DNA of 44,428 nucleotides from Rhizobium sp. CCGE 510 (GTDB lineage: Bacteria; Pseudomonadota; Alphaproteobacteria; Rhizobiales; Rhizobiaceae). A program made the translations under genes and the position numbers. Position 1 is the first letter of the stretch. Each line of letters opens with the position of its first letter. Below are positions 8,104-16,539 of this stretch, piece after piece. The stretch lies in assembly GCF_000292525.1 (NCBI RefSeq), contig NZ_AEYF01000054.1, forward strand, positions 1-44,428, read 5' to 3'. The notes below the pieces were generated by a model, which saw only the letters and a list, made by a program, of their open reading frames with translations, made no database searches and was not told the DNA's origin.

Positions 8104-9498
8104 GTGTCAAATATTGAATGTGAACGTGACACGGACTGCAGGCGAAAGTCTGTGCGCGCACCGTCGTCGATTTTCGTTCCGAACACAAATAGCGGGGCGC
8201 AGTTGCCTTGGTATACTATCTACCCAACAATACAGGAGTTTTCTCCAGAAATCGGCGCCCACACTTATGAGCAATGGCTGAGAAGCCAGGGAACTGATGA
8301 CGCTGTCTCGCTCTATCTCCACATTCCATTCTGCCGCTCGATGTGCTGGTATTGTGGTTTTCCGACTAGCATCACTCGTCGGGATACTTTGATAACCGAT
8401 TATCTAGCAATGCTGCGCGAGGAACTCCGCCTGGTCGCCGAGCAAGTGCCGCAGGCACTCTCCGTGGGTGACGTGCACTTTGGCGGCGGATCCCCGACCA
8501 TTATGCCATCGGCAGACTTCCTGTCGCTAATGGAACTCCTGCGCGGCCGTTTTGCGCTTGAGCGAGGTGCAACCATTGCCATTGAGGTCGACCCGCGCAC
8601 GTTCACCACCGATATGGCCGAAGCCCTAGAAAGAGCCGGTGTGAATCGCGCAAGCGTCGGTGTGCAGAGCTTCGATCCCGTCGTACAAAAAGCGATCAAC
8701 CGGATTCAGAGCGAGGCGCAAGTGATGACCGCCGTCGAAAACCTCCGCCTGTATGGGGTCAGGCGTATCAATTTCGACCTGATGTTCGGTTTGCCGAACC
8801 AAACCGTCCAGTCCTGTCTAGAGAGCGCAATGTTAGCTATTGCGATGCGTCCCGACCGCCTCGCGGTTTTCGGTTATTCCCACGTTCCATCTTTTCGAAA
8901 AAATCAGCGCTTGATTGACACCGCAGCACTGCCCGATATAGCCGCGCGAGCTGAGCAGGCCTCAGCCATGGCCGATACGTTAGTTGCAGCAGGCTATCTG
9001 CAAATCGGTCTCGACCATTTTGCTTTGCCGGATGACGAGCTTGCAATAGCACAGAGAGCTGGTCGTCTGCGCCGCAATTCGCTTGGTTACTCTGCCGAAA
9101 CCTGCCCAACTGTCATCGGTTTGGGCGCGTCCGCCATCGGTCGTTGCGGCGACGGTTACGTTCAAAACGATCTCACGCAAAGCTGTTATAACCGACACAT
9201 AGCATCCGGCCGCTTGGCGATCTCAAGGGGCTACCGTTTAACTACCGAGGATCGCGTAAGAGCTGCAATCATCGAACAGCTCATGTGCTACTTGGAGGCG
9301 GACATATCAGCAATCTGTACGGCCCAGGGATTTGATCAGACCCATCTAGTGAGTTCAGCTAAGCAGCTAGAGATTCTGGCTGAGGACGGGATCGTTGAGT
9401 TTGACAACGGTTTAGTCCGTGTGCGGCACGAATGTCGCTCTGCCCTTCGCCATGTCGCTGCCGCGTTCGATGCTTATCTTGGCCGCCAGCCCATCTAG
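8104..9498 (+). CDS. hemN: HemN-like oxygen-independent coproporphyrinogen III oxidase (paralogue 1)
   Basis: A 464-residue radical SAM enzyme of the HemN family, which decarboxylates coproporphyrinogen III without oxygen in haem synthesis. The cluster motif is HIPFCRSMCWYCGF (CX3CX2C). Also seen are VHFGGGSPT, EVDPRTFT, GVQSFDPVVQ, INFDLMFGLPNQT and QIGLDHFALPDDELA, the last being the HemN signature. The start is a GTG at 8104 behind GAGGG. Compared with the second copy at 42356, the RYTSYPTA element at the N-terminus is changed to WYTIYPTIQEF, so substrate handling may differ. It lies 24 bases after the nifD stub, so it is probably read from the nifH promoter and serves haem supply during nitrogen fixation. 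No FixK box was seen in front of it. Confidence 0.92.
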   Translation: MSNIECERDTDCRRKSVRAPSSIFVPNTNSGAQLPWYTIYPTIQEFSPEIGAHTYEQWLRSQGTDDAVSLYLHIPFCRSMCWYCGFPTSITRRDTLITDYLAMLREELRLVAEQVPQALSVGDVHFGGGSPTIMPSADFLSLMELLRGRFALERGATIAIEVDPRTFTTDMAEALERAGVNRASVGVQSFDPVVQKAINRIQSEAQVMTAVENLRLYGVRRINFDLMFGLPNQTVQSCLESAMLAIAMRPDRLAVFGYSHVPSFRKNQRLIDTAALPDIAARAEQASAMADTLVAAGYLQIGLDHFALPDDELAIAQRAGRLRRNSLGYSAETCPTVIGLGASAIGRCGDGYVQNDLTQSCYNRHIASGRLAISRGYRLTTEDRVRAAIIEQLMCYLEADISAICTAQGFDQTHLVSSAKQLEILAEDGIVEFDNGLVRVRHECRSALRHVAAAFDAYLGRQPI

Positions 9499-9639
9499 AC
9501 TGGCAAACGGAGGGCCTTAGAGTGATCACATAATCGAGCTCGAGTTCGTCGAGATGTTAGGCAGGAGGCAAGCCCCCAATTGCTCGATTTAAATCGATCG
9601 CTGAATTCGAAGTCCATGGCATGTGTCGGTCTCGATCGC

Positions 9640-10165
9640 GTCACAGTTCAGCTCTCGCCACTGCCAAAGAAATCCGCCGTCAGATCGTGAAAGGTCTGGC
9701 GCAGAACGGCTTCACCGGCTCGGTTGCGCGCGCCAACTTGAAGCAGGCGACACCTTCGTTCAAAGCGCCGGACCAGACGCCCGGACAGTTCAGCTTGACG
9801 TCACCAATGCGGCTTCGATTGCGCAAGCGGCGGAGACGCGCATCAAGAAACCTGCGGCAGGCTCGATGTCCACGGTGGCGATCGAGCGCGGTTAAATGCC
9901 TAGAACATGGCCTAAACACGCTTGTCGTCGATCTCGACGAAATGGGACCGTGCTTGGAACCCAGTTATTTGTCCTACCCGTACACAGGTGATGCTGCCGC
10001 TGGCTCCGCGAAGCACCGGCGGCAAGAACCATCAACATGCCCAGGGCGACAGGTTGCCTGACGCTGAACAATGATCCTTCGACGTGGCCTAGGAGAACGC
10101 TTTCAATGCCGTCACTTGCAATAAACCGGGCTCAACGTGTTGCACTGCGACAGGTCACCGTTCAA
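9640..10165 (+). pseudogene. short-chain dehydrogenase/reductase relic
   Basis: Pieces in different frames read as one short-chain dehydrogenase: IRRQIVKGLAQNGFT (the cofactor-binding start), LEAGDTFVQSAGPDARTVQL then DVTNAASIAQAAE, a VMLPL-like segment, and near the end GCLTLNNDPSTWPRR. At least three frameshifts separate them and the start codon region is lost. No functional product is expected. The direction agrees with hemN upstream but there is no sign of a shared operon. Confidence 0.7.
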
Positions 10166-10733
10166 ACCGCTCCAGCATTGTTCTCAACTGCGCGTTTTGC
10201 AGCCTTAGCTTTCTGGCTAGCTGCCCCCTGAGCACCCTGATGTCTTCGTCGAGGCTCATCTGGTCCGCAGTGTGAATTGCCGGGGCCGCGTTTGCAATCG
10301 CGGCTGATGCCTTCTTACGCGGGGCGACCTCGAGAGTTCGCACGAGCTTCGTAGCATCATGCCCAGCGACGATGTCGGTACCAAGCTCGCCGAATGGAGG
10401 TGGATCAGCCGCCTCAACGATTTTGGCGTCTTGGCCGTCGACCTGATCGTGGCTGCGACGAGAGATGGCCTCGTCAGTCTCGTTCATGCCGATACCGATT
10501 CCGACTTCTTTGGAAACAACAAACTCGGTGGAAATTGCAGGAGAATGGCCGTGACGGGGAAGCCCCTCGCTTGCCGGTCGAACGGCGCTAATCAGGCTCT
10601 TCTCGGCAGGCGTTTCGGTCGGACCGGCAATAGCCAACGGGTCCGGCGTAACCTTTTGGTCCGAGCCGTTTTCTCGCTTTTGTTCGCGACCCGGTGAGAT
10701 CAGTCGGGCAAGAAGTTTCCAGGGAGACGCCAT
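10155..10733 (-). CDS. SyrB-like symbiotic plasmid protein with C-terminal coiled coil
   Basis: A 192-residue protein starting MASPWKLLARLISP, with GAGG eight bases before the ATG. The middle is low-complexity and rich in Ala, Pro, Glu and Asp, with a short APRKKASAA basic patch. The C-terminus (DEDIRVLRGQLARKLRLQNA then LRTMLERFER) is a short amphipathic coiled coil, the same plan as the neighbouring SyrB-like protein. Proteins of this type are common on rhizobial symbiotic plasmids and are mostly uncharacterised; SyrB of Sinorhizobium meliloti lowers syrM expression. Both copies here point the same way, about 130 bases apart, suggesting an old duplication. No DNA-binding domain is evident. 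Confidence 0.65.
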   Translation of the reverse strand: MASPWKLLARLISPGREQKRENGSDQKVTPDPLAIAGPTETPAEKSLISAVRPASEGLPRHGHSPAISTEFVVSKEVGIGIGMNETDEAISRRSHDQVDGQDAKIVEAADPPPFGELGTDIVAGHDATKLVRTLEVAPRKKASAAIANAAPAIHTADQMSLDEDIRVLRGQLARKLRLQNAQLRTMLERFER

Positions 10734-10863
10734 CTATCTGACCTCGCGTTTTATCCCGCAAGCAGGCAGTGAGTTTTAGGTCCGGCAACAGCATTTACCG
10801 TTGCCGAATTGTTTGTCTCGATAAGAGTGTAGATACGGCCGGCTAAATGACCGGCTGCTTATA

Positions 10864-11271
10864 TTAATCGAGCTTGAGCCGTTTGCGCAGATCTTCATTT
10901 TCAGCGCGAAGTTTTTCAGCAAGAAGCTTGCGCAGTCGCTGATTTTCTTCTTCCAACTGCAAAAGGTCTGCCATCTCATCGATCGCCGTCATCGGGGCGG
11001 CCGGCGCTGTCTGCACAGCTTTTGGAGCGCGGCGCATAGGTGCACGTTTGGCGCTCGCCGTGGCTTCGATCGCCTTTGTCTTGCGCCCTCTCCTCTTTAC
11101 ACCACCGGCCCCGGCCAGAGCAGCTGCTGGCTCTGCCGTAGCGTCAGCGGACGCGGTCTCGAGTGCCGCGGCTTTTTTGGCGCGCGGTTTGCGCTGTTTC
11201 TTCGGCGCATTAGGCGTTTCGACAACGGTCTGTCCATCGACATTGGTTGTCGTATTAGTCTCGTCGGCCAT
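10864..11271 (-). CDS. syrB: SyrB-like putative regulator
   Basis: About 135 residues from the ATG at 11271, which has AGGAG six bases upstream. The N-terminal half is a basic, Ala/Lys/Pro-rich tail (KKQRKPRAKKAA, KRRGRKTKA, RAPMRRAPKAV), like histone-tail or AT-hook type segments. The C-terminus (DEMADLLQLEEENQRLRKLL, then LRAENEDLRKRL) is a leucine-zipper-like coiled coil. This is the layout of S. meliloti SyrB, a negative effector of the LysR regulator SyrM. No LysR gene other than nodD is near. The frame is open upstream to 11592 and includes a conserved-looking segment (RSFAVEYKNGRRK, SIWGNVDLKSVARDLEEE), so a longer form or a fused separate gene is possible. Confidence 0.72.
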   Translation of the reverse strand: MADETNTTTNVDGQTVVETPNAPKKQRKPRAKKAAALETASADATAEPAAALAGAGGVKRRGRKTKAIEATASAKRAPMRRAPKAVQTAPAAPMTAIDEMADLLQLEEENQRLRKLLAEKLRAENEDLRKRLKLD

Positions 11272-11699
11272 GCTCATCTCCTGTGTATCTGATGCAGTTG
11301 TCGACGGGCCGAGAGGCGCTGTCAACAACTGCTCGGCCTGATCTTGTTCCGGCAAAGACATTTCGCTGTCGGGTTTGTCACTCTGAGAGCTACCTGACAG
11401 AGCAGGCAATGCCTCTTCCTCTAGATCGCGCGCGACTGACTTTAGATCCACATTGCCCCAGATCGAGTTCGATCTGGTATCGAGTTTTCGCCTGCCGTTC
11501 TTGTACTCGACGGCAAAACTGCGTTGCACTTTTTTCAATATAAGAGGCCTTGGAGAATCCACGGGGTGGCTGATGTTATGCTGGAACGGCACGAATAGCG
11601 CCTACCGGACTTCCAGTCCATACCCACGGACTAGCCTGCGGCCAATTTTTTAGCCCCGCGTTATTTTTTTGAAGTTACCGCGCCTCTGCCGATTTATCG

Positions 11700-11875
11700 T
11701 CGCCCCCGGGGAAGCGCTCGCGCATCCGCCACCGCATCAAGGCAAGTATCGCCGCAGAGGCCTCGGAAGTACTTTCCGATGATGAAATCGTCGCTTGGCT
11801 GAAGGAAACCGGCATCAGCATTGCGCGCCGCACTGTCACAAAGCATAGGGAGGCAATGGACAGCCAGAGCTGGCT
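11700..11875 (+). pseudogene. rpoN: 3' fragment of rpoN (sigma54 C-terminus with RpoN box)
   Basis: In one plus-strand frame from about 11709 the translation reads RIRHRIKASIAAEASEVLSD, then DEIVAWLKETGISIARRTVT, then KHREAMDSQS. This is the C-terminal -24-recognition domain of sigma54; the RpoN box is ARRTVTKHRE here against ARRTVAKYRE normally. Nothing of the earlier domains is present and there is no start. An IS3-type element begins right after. It is the leftover of a plasmid rpoN copy, so functional sigma54 must come from elsewhere. Confidence 0.82.
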
Positions 11876-11889
11876 CGGGGAAATCTGCA

Positions 11890-12330
11890 CAGCTAGGATA
11901 AGTGGAATTTCTGCCTGACTTCGGCTTAGATGCCGGGAACAGGAGAGACCATGACGAGACGACCGCGCCGGAACCACAGCCCGGCTTTCAAGGCAAAGGT
12001 GGCGCTTGCCGCCATCAGGGGCGAGCAGACGCTGGTGGAATTGTCCCAGCAGTTTGACGTGCACGCCAACCAGATCAAACAGTGGAAAGACCAGCTCCTT
12101 GAGGGGGCGACAGGCGTTTTCGGTGATGAAGCGAAGGCGGAACCGGCGGGTCCAACCGTGGATGTCAAAACACTGCACGCCAAGATCGGCGAGCTGACAC
12201 TGGAGAACGATTTTTTAGCCGGAGCGCTCGGCAAGGCGGGATTGCTGGGCGGAAAGAAATGATCGACCGCGAGCATAAGCTATCCGTCGTGCGCCAGGCG
12301 AAGCTTCTCGGCTTCAGCCCTGGCAGTGTC
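11890..12330 (+). mobile_element. truncated IS3-family element
   Basis: A complete orfA and the first about 23 codons of orfB (MIDREHKLSVVRQAKLLGFS), overlapping orfA by ATGA at 12259-12262. The match to IS3 OrfB stops near 12330, so the right end and the DDE catalytic part are gone. The left end was not precisely fixed; IS-like sequence begins soon after the rpoN relic. Confidence 0.75.
11951..12262 (+). CDS. IS3-family transposase OrfA
   Basis: A 103-residue helix-turn-helix protein: FKAKVALAAIRGEQTLVELS then FDVHANQIKQWKDQL, the usual IS3 OrfA recognition helices, followed by a leucine-zipper-like tail (LHAKIGELTLENDFLAGALG). The ATG at 11951 has AGGAG just upstream. The partner OrfB is truncated, so the element cannot transpose by itself. 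Confidence 0.85.
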   Translation: MTRRPRRNHSPAFKAKVALAAIRGEQTLVELSQQFDVHANQIKQWKDQLLEGATGVFGDEAKAEPAGPTVDVKTLHAKIGELTLENDFLAGALGKAGLLGGKK

Positions 12331-13030
12331 TGCCCTCCTCCGTGCAACACCGCCGCGATGTAACGTACGGCTTCAATGTCGATCGAAGGAGTGCCCATGC
12401 GGGGCCGGTCAGACTTCCTCTGGTCCGAAGCAACTCTTGAACTCGTCGCACTCCATGCAATTCGAGGCGGTACAGTGGGAAAGCCTCATCCGGCGACATC
12501 TGGGCGAAAGCGATTTGTTGGGAGGGAAATCGGACTGGGGTCAGCGGCGAAGACCGCCTCTATATTGCAAACGGCAGCGTCAGGCCGGCCGCAAACCTCT
12601 TAGTCGCAAATTCCGACTATATCGAAGTCCTGACCGATATCGATACTCAGAGCCCGATCCCTGAAGTGGTGAAGGAGCGGCGCACCAACCCAAACTTCTC
12701 CTTCGGCTCGCGCTTCAACGACCAGATGCTGCGCACTTACGCTCGGGAAAATGATGAAGCGCTTGGCCTACGTTTCGCGGCACTCGCTGCGGCAGTGCTC
12801 ACCAAGACCGAACGCCGTTTCCTTGCAGCAGGCGCGGCTATCACGCTCATCGACGTGCCGAGAGAACACGCGGCTTGGCTTTGTCGGCTGAACAAGGTTA
12901 GCGAAGGAGTGTTGCTTATACGACTAGACACGAGGAGTTCGTCGGTCGAATGTCGCAGGCGGATCTGCCTTAACACGGCCGCCATTGAGAGAAGGATGGG
13001 GGCGCCACCCGCTTCACTGCTGAGTCACGC
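12331..13030 (+). pseudogene. unidentified coding relic
   Basis: From about 12540 one frame reads RLYIANGSVRPAANLLVANS, then EVLTDIDTQSPIPEVVKE, RRTNPNFSFGSRFNDQMLRT and EALGLRFAALAAAVLTKTER, which has protein-like composition and continues to about 13010. There is no start codon with a ribosome binding site and the 5' side abuts the broken IS3 element. I do not recognise the family. It is probably the internal part of a larger lost gene. Confidence 0.35.
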
Positions 13031-13078
13031 CATCTTTTTTATGGATGCATTCCATCCAAACAATCGATTTTACTAATC
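13031..13078 (+). promoter_or_regulatory. nod box of the nodA'-'nodC-nolO-noeI locus
   Basis: The nod box core ATCCAAACAATCGATTTTAC is exact from 13054, preceded by an ATGGATG half-site and followed by TAATC. NodD with flavonoid would activate from here. The first gene behind it is a nodA relic; nolO begins about 790 bases downstream. Confidence 0.88.
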
Positions 13079-13143
13079 GAAACGGTTGCCATTAGAAGAC
13101 GCTGAAGAAGCGCTTTGTAAAGCGATAATTCGGAGTTCTTGAA

Positions 13144-13203
13144 ATGGGTCCTCGGGTGCCGTGCAGACTGTGCTGGGAAAACGGCCTGGGGCAGTCCGTC
13201 TGC
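13144..13203 (+). pseudogene. nodA: 5' relic of nodA
   Basis: Starting at an ATG with GGAG eight bases upstream, and 66 bases after the nod box, the frame reads MGPRVPCRLCWENGL. This matches the N-terminus of NodA (consensus MxSxVxWxLCWENEL). The similarity ends after about 17 codons, where sequence related to the end of nodC takes over. The rest of nodA, all of nodB and most of nodC are missing, so one large deletion is likely. No acyltransferase activity can come from this. Confidence 0.75.
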
Positions 13204-13212
13204 TGCCTGTCT

Positions 13213-13440
13213 CGATCGTTATCTTGCACTCGACGTGATCGGCCAGAATCTTGGTCGTAGCTTCTCGACGTTTCAGCGGGCTCTCAAGGGACGCACTTTG
13301 CCCCGGTCGATGCCGCCTCCTATTCGTCGAGTTTCACCGCGCGCGCTGGTCATCTTTCTACTGCTTCCCCTTAAGGAACACGCGTTTTGCACATTGAGCG
13401 CAGATTGGTTCTCACACCGTGGCCGCCGTTCAACGTGATT
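13213..13440 (+). pseudogene. nodC: 3' relic of nodC
   Basis: The frame contains DRYLALDVIGQNLG and, about 50 codons later, VIFLLLPLKEHAFCTLSADW. The intact NodC of this window has NRFLTLDVVGQNLG and NIFLLLPLKAYALCTLSNSDW in the same order and at greater spacing. The middle part is scrambled and shortened. The intact gene also codes for a membrane domain here, which is destroyed in the relic. Together with the nodA start it shows that a nodABC operon once stood in front of nolO-noeI. Confidence 0.75.
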
Positions 13441-13864
13441 ATCAATGGCGGTCCCACCGCCAGGGAGCTGAGTTCGGTACTGGCGCATATGCGGGTGATG
13501 GAGACCGGCGGCGGAACTCTGTTTGCTATGCCTCGGAGCCAACGCAGGCGCACTAGCCGTTGCAAGGACACGGTCTACGACCTTTGCAGCGACGACCAAA
13601 CGTCGTTGATTTTCCCTTGTGGCTGTCGGGCGGAAAGATGAAGGACTGGGTAATGTGGATACGTAACGCGGCGTTACTGCCGCAAATGCTTCGGTCTGGG
13701 TTTCTGATAGCGCCGATTGTCGGCAATCTCACCGATCCGGTCACGATCTGATTTCGGCTTCGGCCCGTGAGCTCTCGCTGCACTGTCAAGCACCACCTAT
13801 GAAACTACGAAAGCCGGTGGCCAGGCCAGAGCGACCTACCTTTCGAAACGAACTGGAGAGCAAC
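13441..13864. other. gene-free stretch between the nodC relic and nolO
   Basis: No gene recognised. In Rhizobium sp. NGR234 this position of the operon holds nodI and nodJ, but no nodI or nodJ motif (Walker A, LSGG) is visible. A short frame with GGPTARELSSVLAHMRVMET is unassigned. Confidence 0.4.
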
Positions 13865-15922
13865 ATGCTGTGTCTAGGGCTCAGTGGCGGTCTAAGCAGA
13901 GTCTACGAAAATTCGTTCGATCTACCGAACACCTTTATGCACGATGGGGCTGCGGTTCTCGTTCGCGACGGCCGAGTGATAGCGGCGGTCGAGGAGGAGC
14001 GCCTTAACCGGATCAAGCACTCCAACAAGCTACCAACGCGTTCTGTTCAATATTGCCTCGCATCTGCAGGTGTTCACCTTAACGACATAGACCGCATCGC
14101 GTATTATGCGACCGAGGCCTATTGCAACGCTGTGCTCGAGCGCGTGCGCCTCTCTCACCCAAGCGCCCCAATACCGGATGCGAGGCTGTTGTTGTGTGGA
14201 TTACTCGGGCAAGAATTTGGTGCCGAAATTGATCCCTCACGTGTCTCCTTCGTGAGCCACCATATGTCGCACGCCGTGAGCTCGTTTTTCATGTCGGGCT
14301 TCGAGCGAAGTCTGGTCCTCTCAATTGACGGCGGTGGGGACTTTCTTTCGGGGCTTTTGGCGGTTGGTTCCAGCACGGAGATTGAGCCACTCGTGGCATT
14401 CCCGGAGAACGATTCTCTAGGGCTGCTATACTTGGAAACGATCCGCTTCCTAGGTTATGGCGCGTTCGATGAATATAAGGTCATGGGACTCGCACCCTAC
14501 GGTAATCCCGCGTCATACCGCGCGATCTTCCAACAATTCTACGAACTCCTAGACGACGGTGGTTACCGGGTCTATCTCGACCGAGTTGGTCCCACGTTGC
14601 TCAGCAACATCCAAATACGCCAGAAAGGCATGCCGTTCACGCAGCAGCATAAAGATGTGAGTGCTTCACTGCAGGAAGCACTGGAACGGATCGTGTTCCA
14701 CGTCCTACGGTATTACACCAAGGTTACCGGCATAGAACGACTGTGTTTGGCCGGAGGAGTGGCTCACAACTGCACTTTGAATGGCAAGCTGCTGTACTCG
14801 GGGATGTTTGAAGACATCTTCGTTCAACCGGCTGCCCATGACGCTGGCTGCGCACTAGGCGCCGCATTGATGGCGTCTCATGATCTGGGGCATCCGGCAC
14901 CTCGTGAGCGTTTGCAAAACGTCTATTGGGGACCCCACCTGGGGAGCGAAGGAAGCGTGGAAGAGGAACTTGTTGCTTGGGGCCAGCATCTCGACATTGA
15001 ACGCAGTGATGACGTGACAGGCAAAGCAGCAGAATGGATTGCGGATGGCGCCGTGATCGCTTGGGTGCAGGGACGTTCGGAATTCGGTCCACGGGCGCTG
15101 GGCAACCGAAGTATTCTTGCTGACCCGAGGCCGGCCTCAAACAAGGATCGAATTAATATGATGGTCAAGAAGCGGGAAGGCTACCGCCCATTTGCTCCCT
15201 CGGTATTGGAGGAGGACGCCGCGAAATTCTTTGATCTGCCGGGTACCTTGCGGGAATTTCCTTTTATGAATTTTGTAGTGTCTGTGCGCGAATCCAAGCG
15301 TAGTTCGCTAGGCGCCATAACGCACGTAGATGGTACGGCTCGTTTGCAAACGGTGTCACGCGAGACAAATCCCGCATATTGGGACCTAATCAATGCTTTC
15401 GGGAAGCGAACCGGCGTTCCGATCTTGCTCAACACGTCGTTTAACAACAATGCAGAGCCGGTAGTGGATTCGGTTAGGGATGCCGTAACGACTTTTTTGA
15501 CGACTGACCTGGATGCACTTGTGATTGGTTCATTTCTCGTCAAGAAGCGAACCTCAACGATGGAGGAGTGGAATAAACTAGCCGTTTCCTTGCCGCCTTA
15601 CGCAAGTCTCCATCAAGTGCGTACATATTCCACCCTGGATCGGCAAGAGACTGTTTGCGAGATCCGCACAGGTCCCTCCAACCAGCCGGCCGTGCCTATT
15701 TCACCGGAATTGTTTGAACAGCTAATTAGGATTGAGGGAGAAGCCCTGGTTGGCGACATTTTGGATGGAATCGCGGCGGATTCAGGTAGCCGTGAAATCT
15801 TCCTCAATGAACTGAGGCAGATTTGGGGGCAGCGGTGCATATGCTTAAGCCCGGTACGCGGCCGCAGATCACAGGAATCCGTCCCCGCTGAAGCCTCGGT
15901 AACGAGTAGGCTTTCAGCATAG
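13865..15922 (+). CDS. nolO: NolO-type Nod-factor carbamoyltransferase
   Basis: A 685-residue protein from the ATG at 13865 (GGAG upstream); the frame is open to 13799. It belongs to the NodU/CmcH/NolO carbamoyltransferase family, which transfers carbamoyl from carbamoyl phosphate via carbamoyl-AMP; NolO places it on C3 or C4 of the non-reducing sugar of the Nod factor. Seen: MLCLGLSGG, HDGAAVLVRDGRVIAAVEEE, the metal-site motif SHHMSHAVSSFF, LSIDGGGDF, LCLAGGVAHNC, HDAGCALGAAL, and the C-terminal-domain motif EFGPRALGNRSILADPR, then HVDGTARLQTV and LLNTSFNNN. The length and start fit NolO rather than the shorter NodU. It lies between a nod box with nod relics and noeI, as in the nodABCIJ-nolO-noeI operon of NGR234. 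The frame is intact, so it is probably active. Confidence 0.88.
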   Translation: MLCLGLSGGLSRVYENSFDLPNTFMHDGAAVLVRDGRVIAAVEEERLNRIKHSNKLPTRSVQYCLASAGVHLNDIDRIAYYATEAYCNAVLERVRLSHPSAPIPDARLLLCGLLGQEFGAEIDPSRVSFVSHHMSHAVSSFFMSGFERSLVLSIDGGGDFLSGLLAVGSSTEIEPLVAFPENDSLGLLYLETIRFLGYGAFDEYKVMGLAPYGNPASYRAIFQQFYELLDDGGYRVYLDRVGPTLLSNIQIRQKGMPFTQQHKDVSASLQEALERIVFHVLRYYTKVTGIERLCLAGGVAHNCTLNGKLLYSGMFEDIFVQPAAHDAGCALGAALMASHDLGHPAPRERLQNVYWGPHLGSEGSVEEELVAWGQHLDIERSDDVTGKAAEWIADGAVIAWVQGRSEFGPRALGNRSILADPRPASNKDRINMMVKKREGYRPFAPSVLEEDAAKFFDLPGTLREFPFMNFVVSVRESKRSSLGAITHVDGTARLQTVSRETNPAYWDLINAFGKRTGVPILLNTSFNNNAEPVVDSVRDAVTTFLTTDLDALVIGSFLVKKRTSTMEEWNKLAVSLPPYASLHQVRTYSTLDRQETVCEIRTGPSNQPAVPISPELFEQLIRIEGEALVGDILDGIAADSGSREIFLNELRQIWGQRCICLSPVRGRRSQESVPAEASVTSRLSA

Positions 15923-16539
15923 CTTGTGATCGCTCCGTTACGACAAACGATCTAGCGAAATAACAAAGCCTGAGACCGATAATGCCCCGTGCCCACCTAA
16001 TCGCACCGCGAAGCGTCAACAACTAAGTCGAAAGGAAGTGCCAAATGGACATGGCTCCATGTCAGCGATATCCTGCCCGACCTCGCAGCAGGGGCACGTC
16101 GAAAACTTAAGGAGACTCTGATGGATCCGGTGTGTGACTTAAACGTACATCGACAGATCGTTTCGCTTCTGGATAAGCCTGACCCTGTAATCTTTGACAT
16201 CGGGTGCAATGACGGAAGCGATGCTCAACGCTTTCTGCGCCTTCTTCCGGGCGCCCAGCTCTATTGCTTTGAGCCAGACCCCAGACCCGTTGCACGCTTT
16301 AAGGAGAATGGGTTCTCATCGGGATCGGATGAGGCTATCCGAAGTTGCGATCAGCGACCGAAACGGAATGATCGAGTTTCACCCCAGCAATGGAAATGGC
16401 AGCGCTAAGGGAGGGGATCTCTCGGGCTCGATACGCCGTCCCAAGAACCACCTTTCTGAGTATGCGTGGGTTCGGTTTGACCGTCCGATTTCCGTTGAGA
16501 CGAGAAGGCTGGATGACTGGTGCAGCGAAGCTGGCCTAG

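Noticed and set aside
13441..13798. Possible nodI or nodJ relic between the nodC relic and nolO
   Set aside because: No Walker, signature or membrane motif could be found in any frame.
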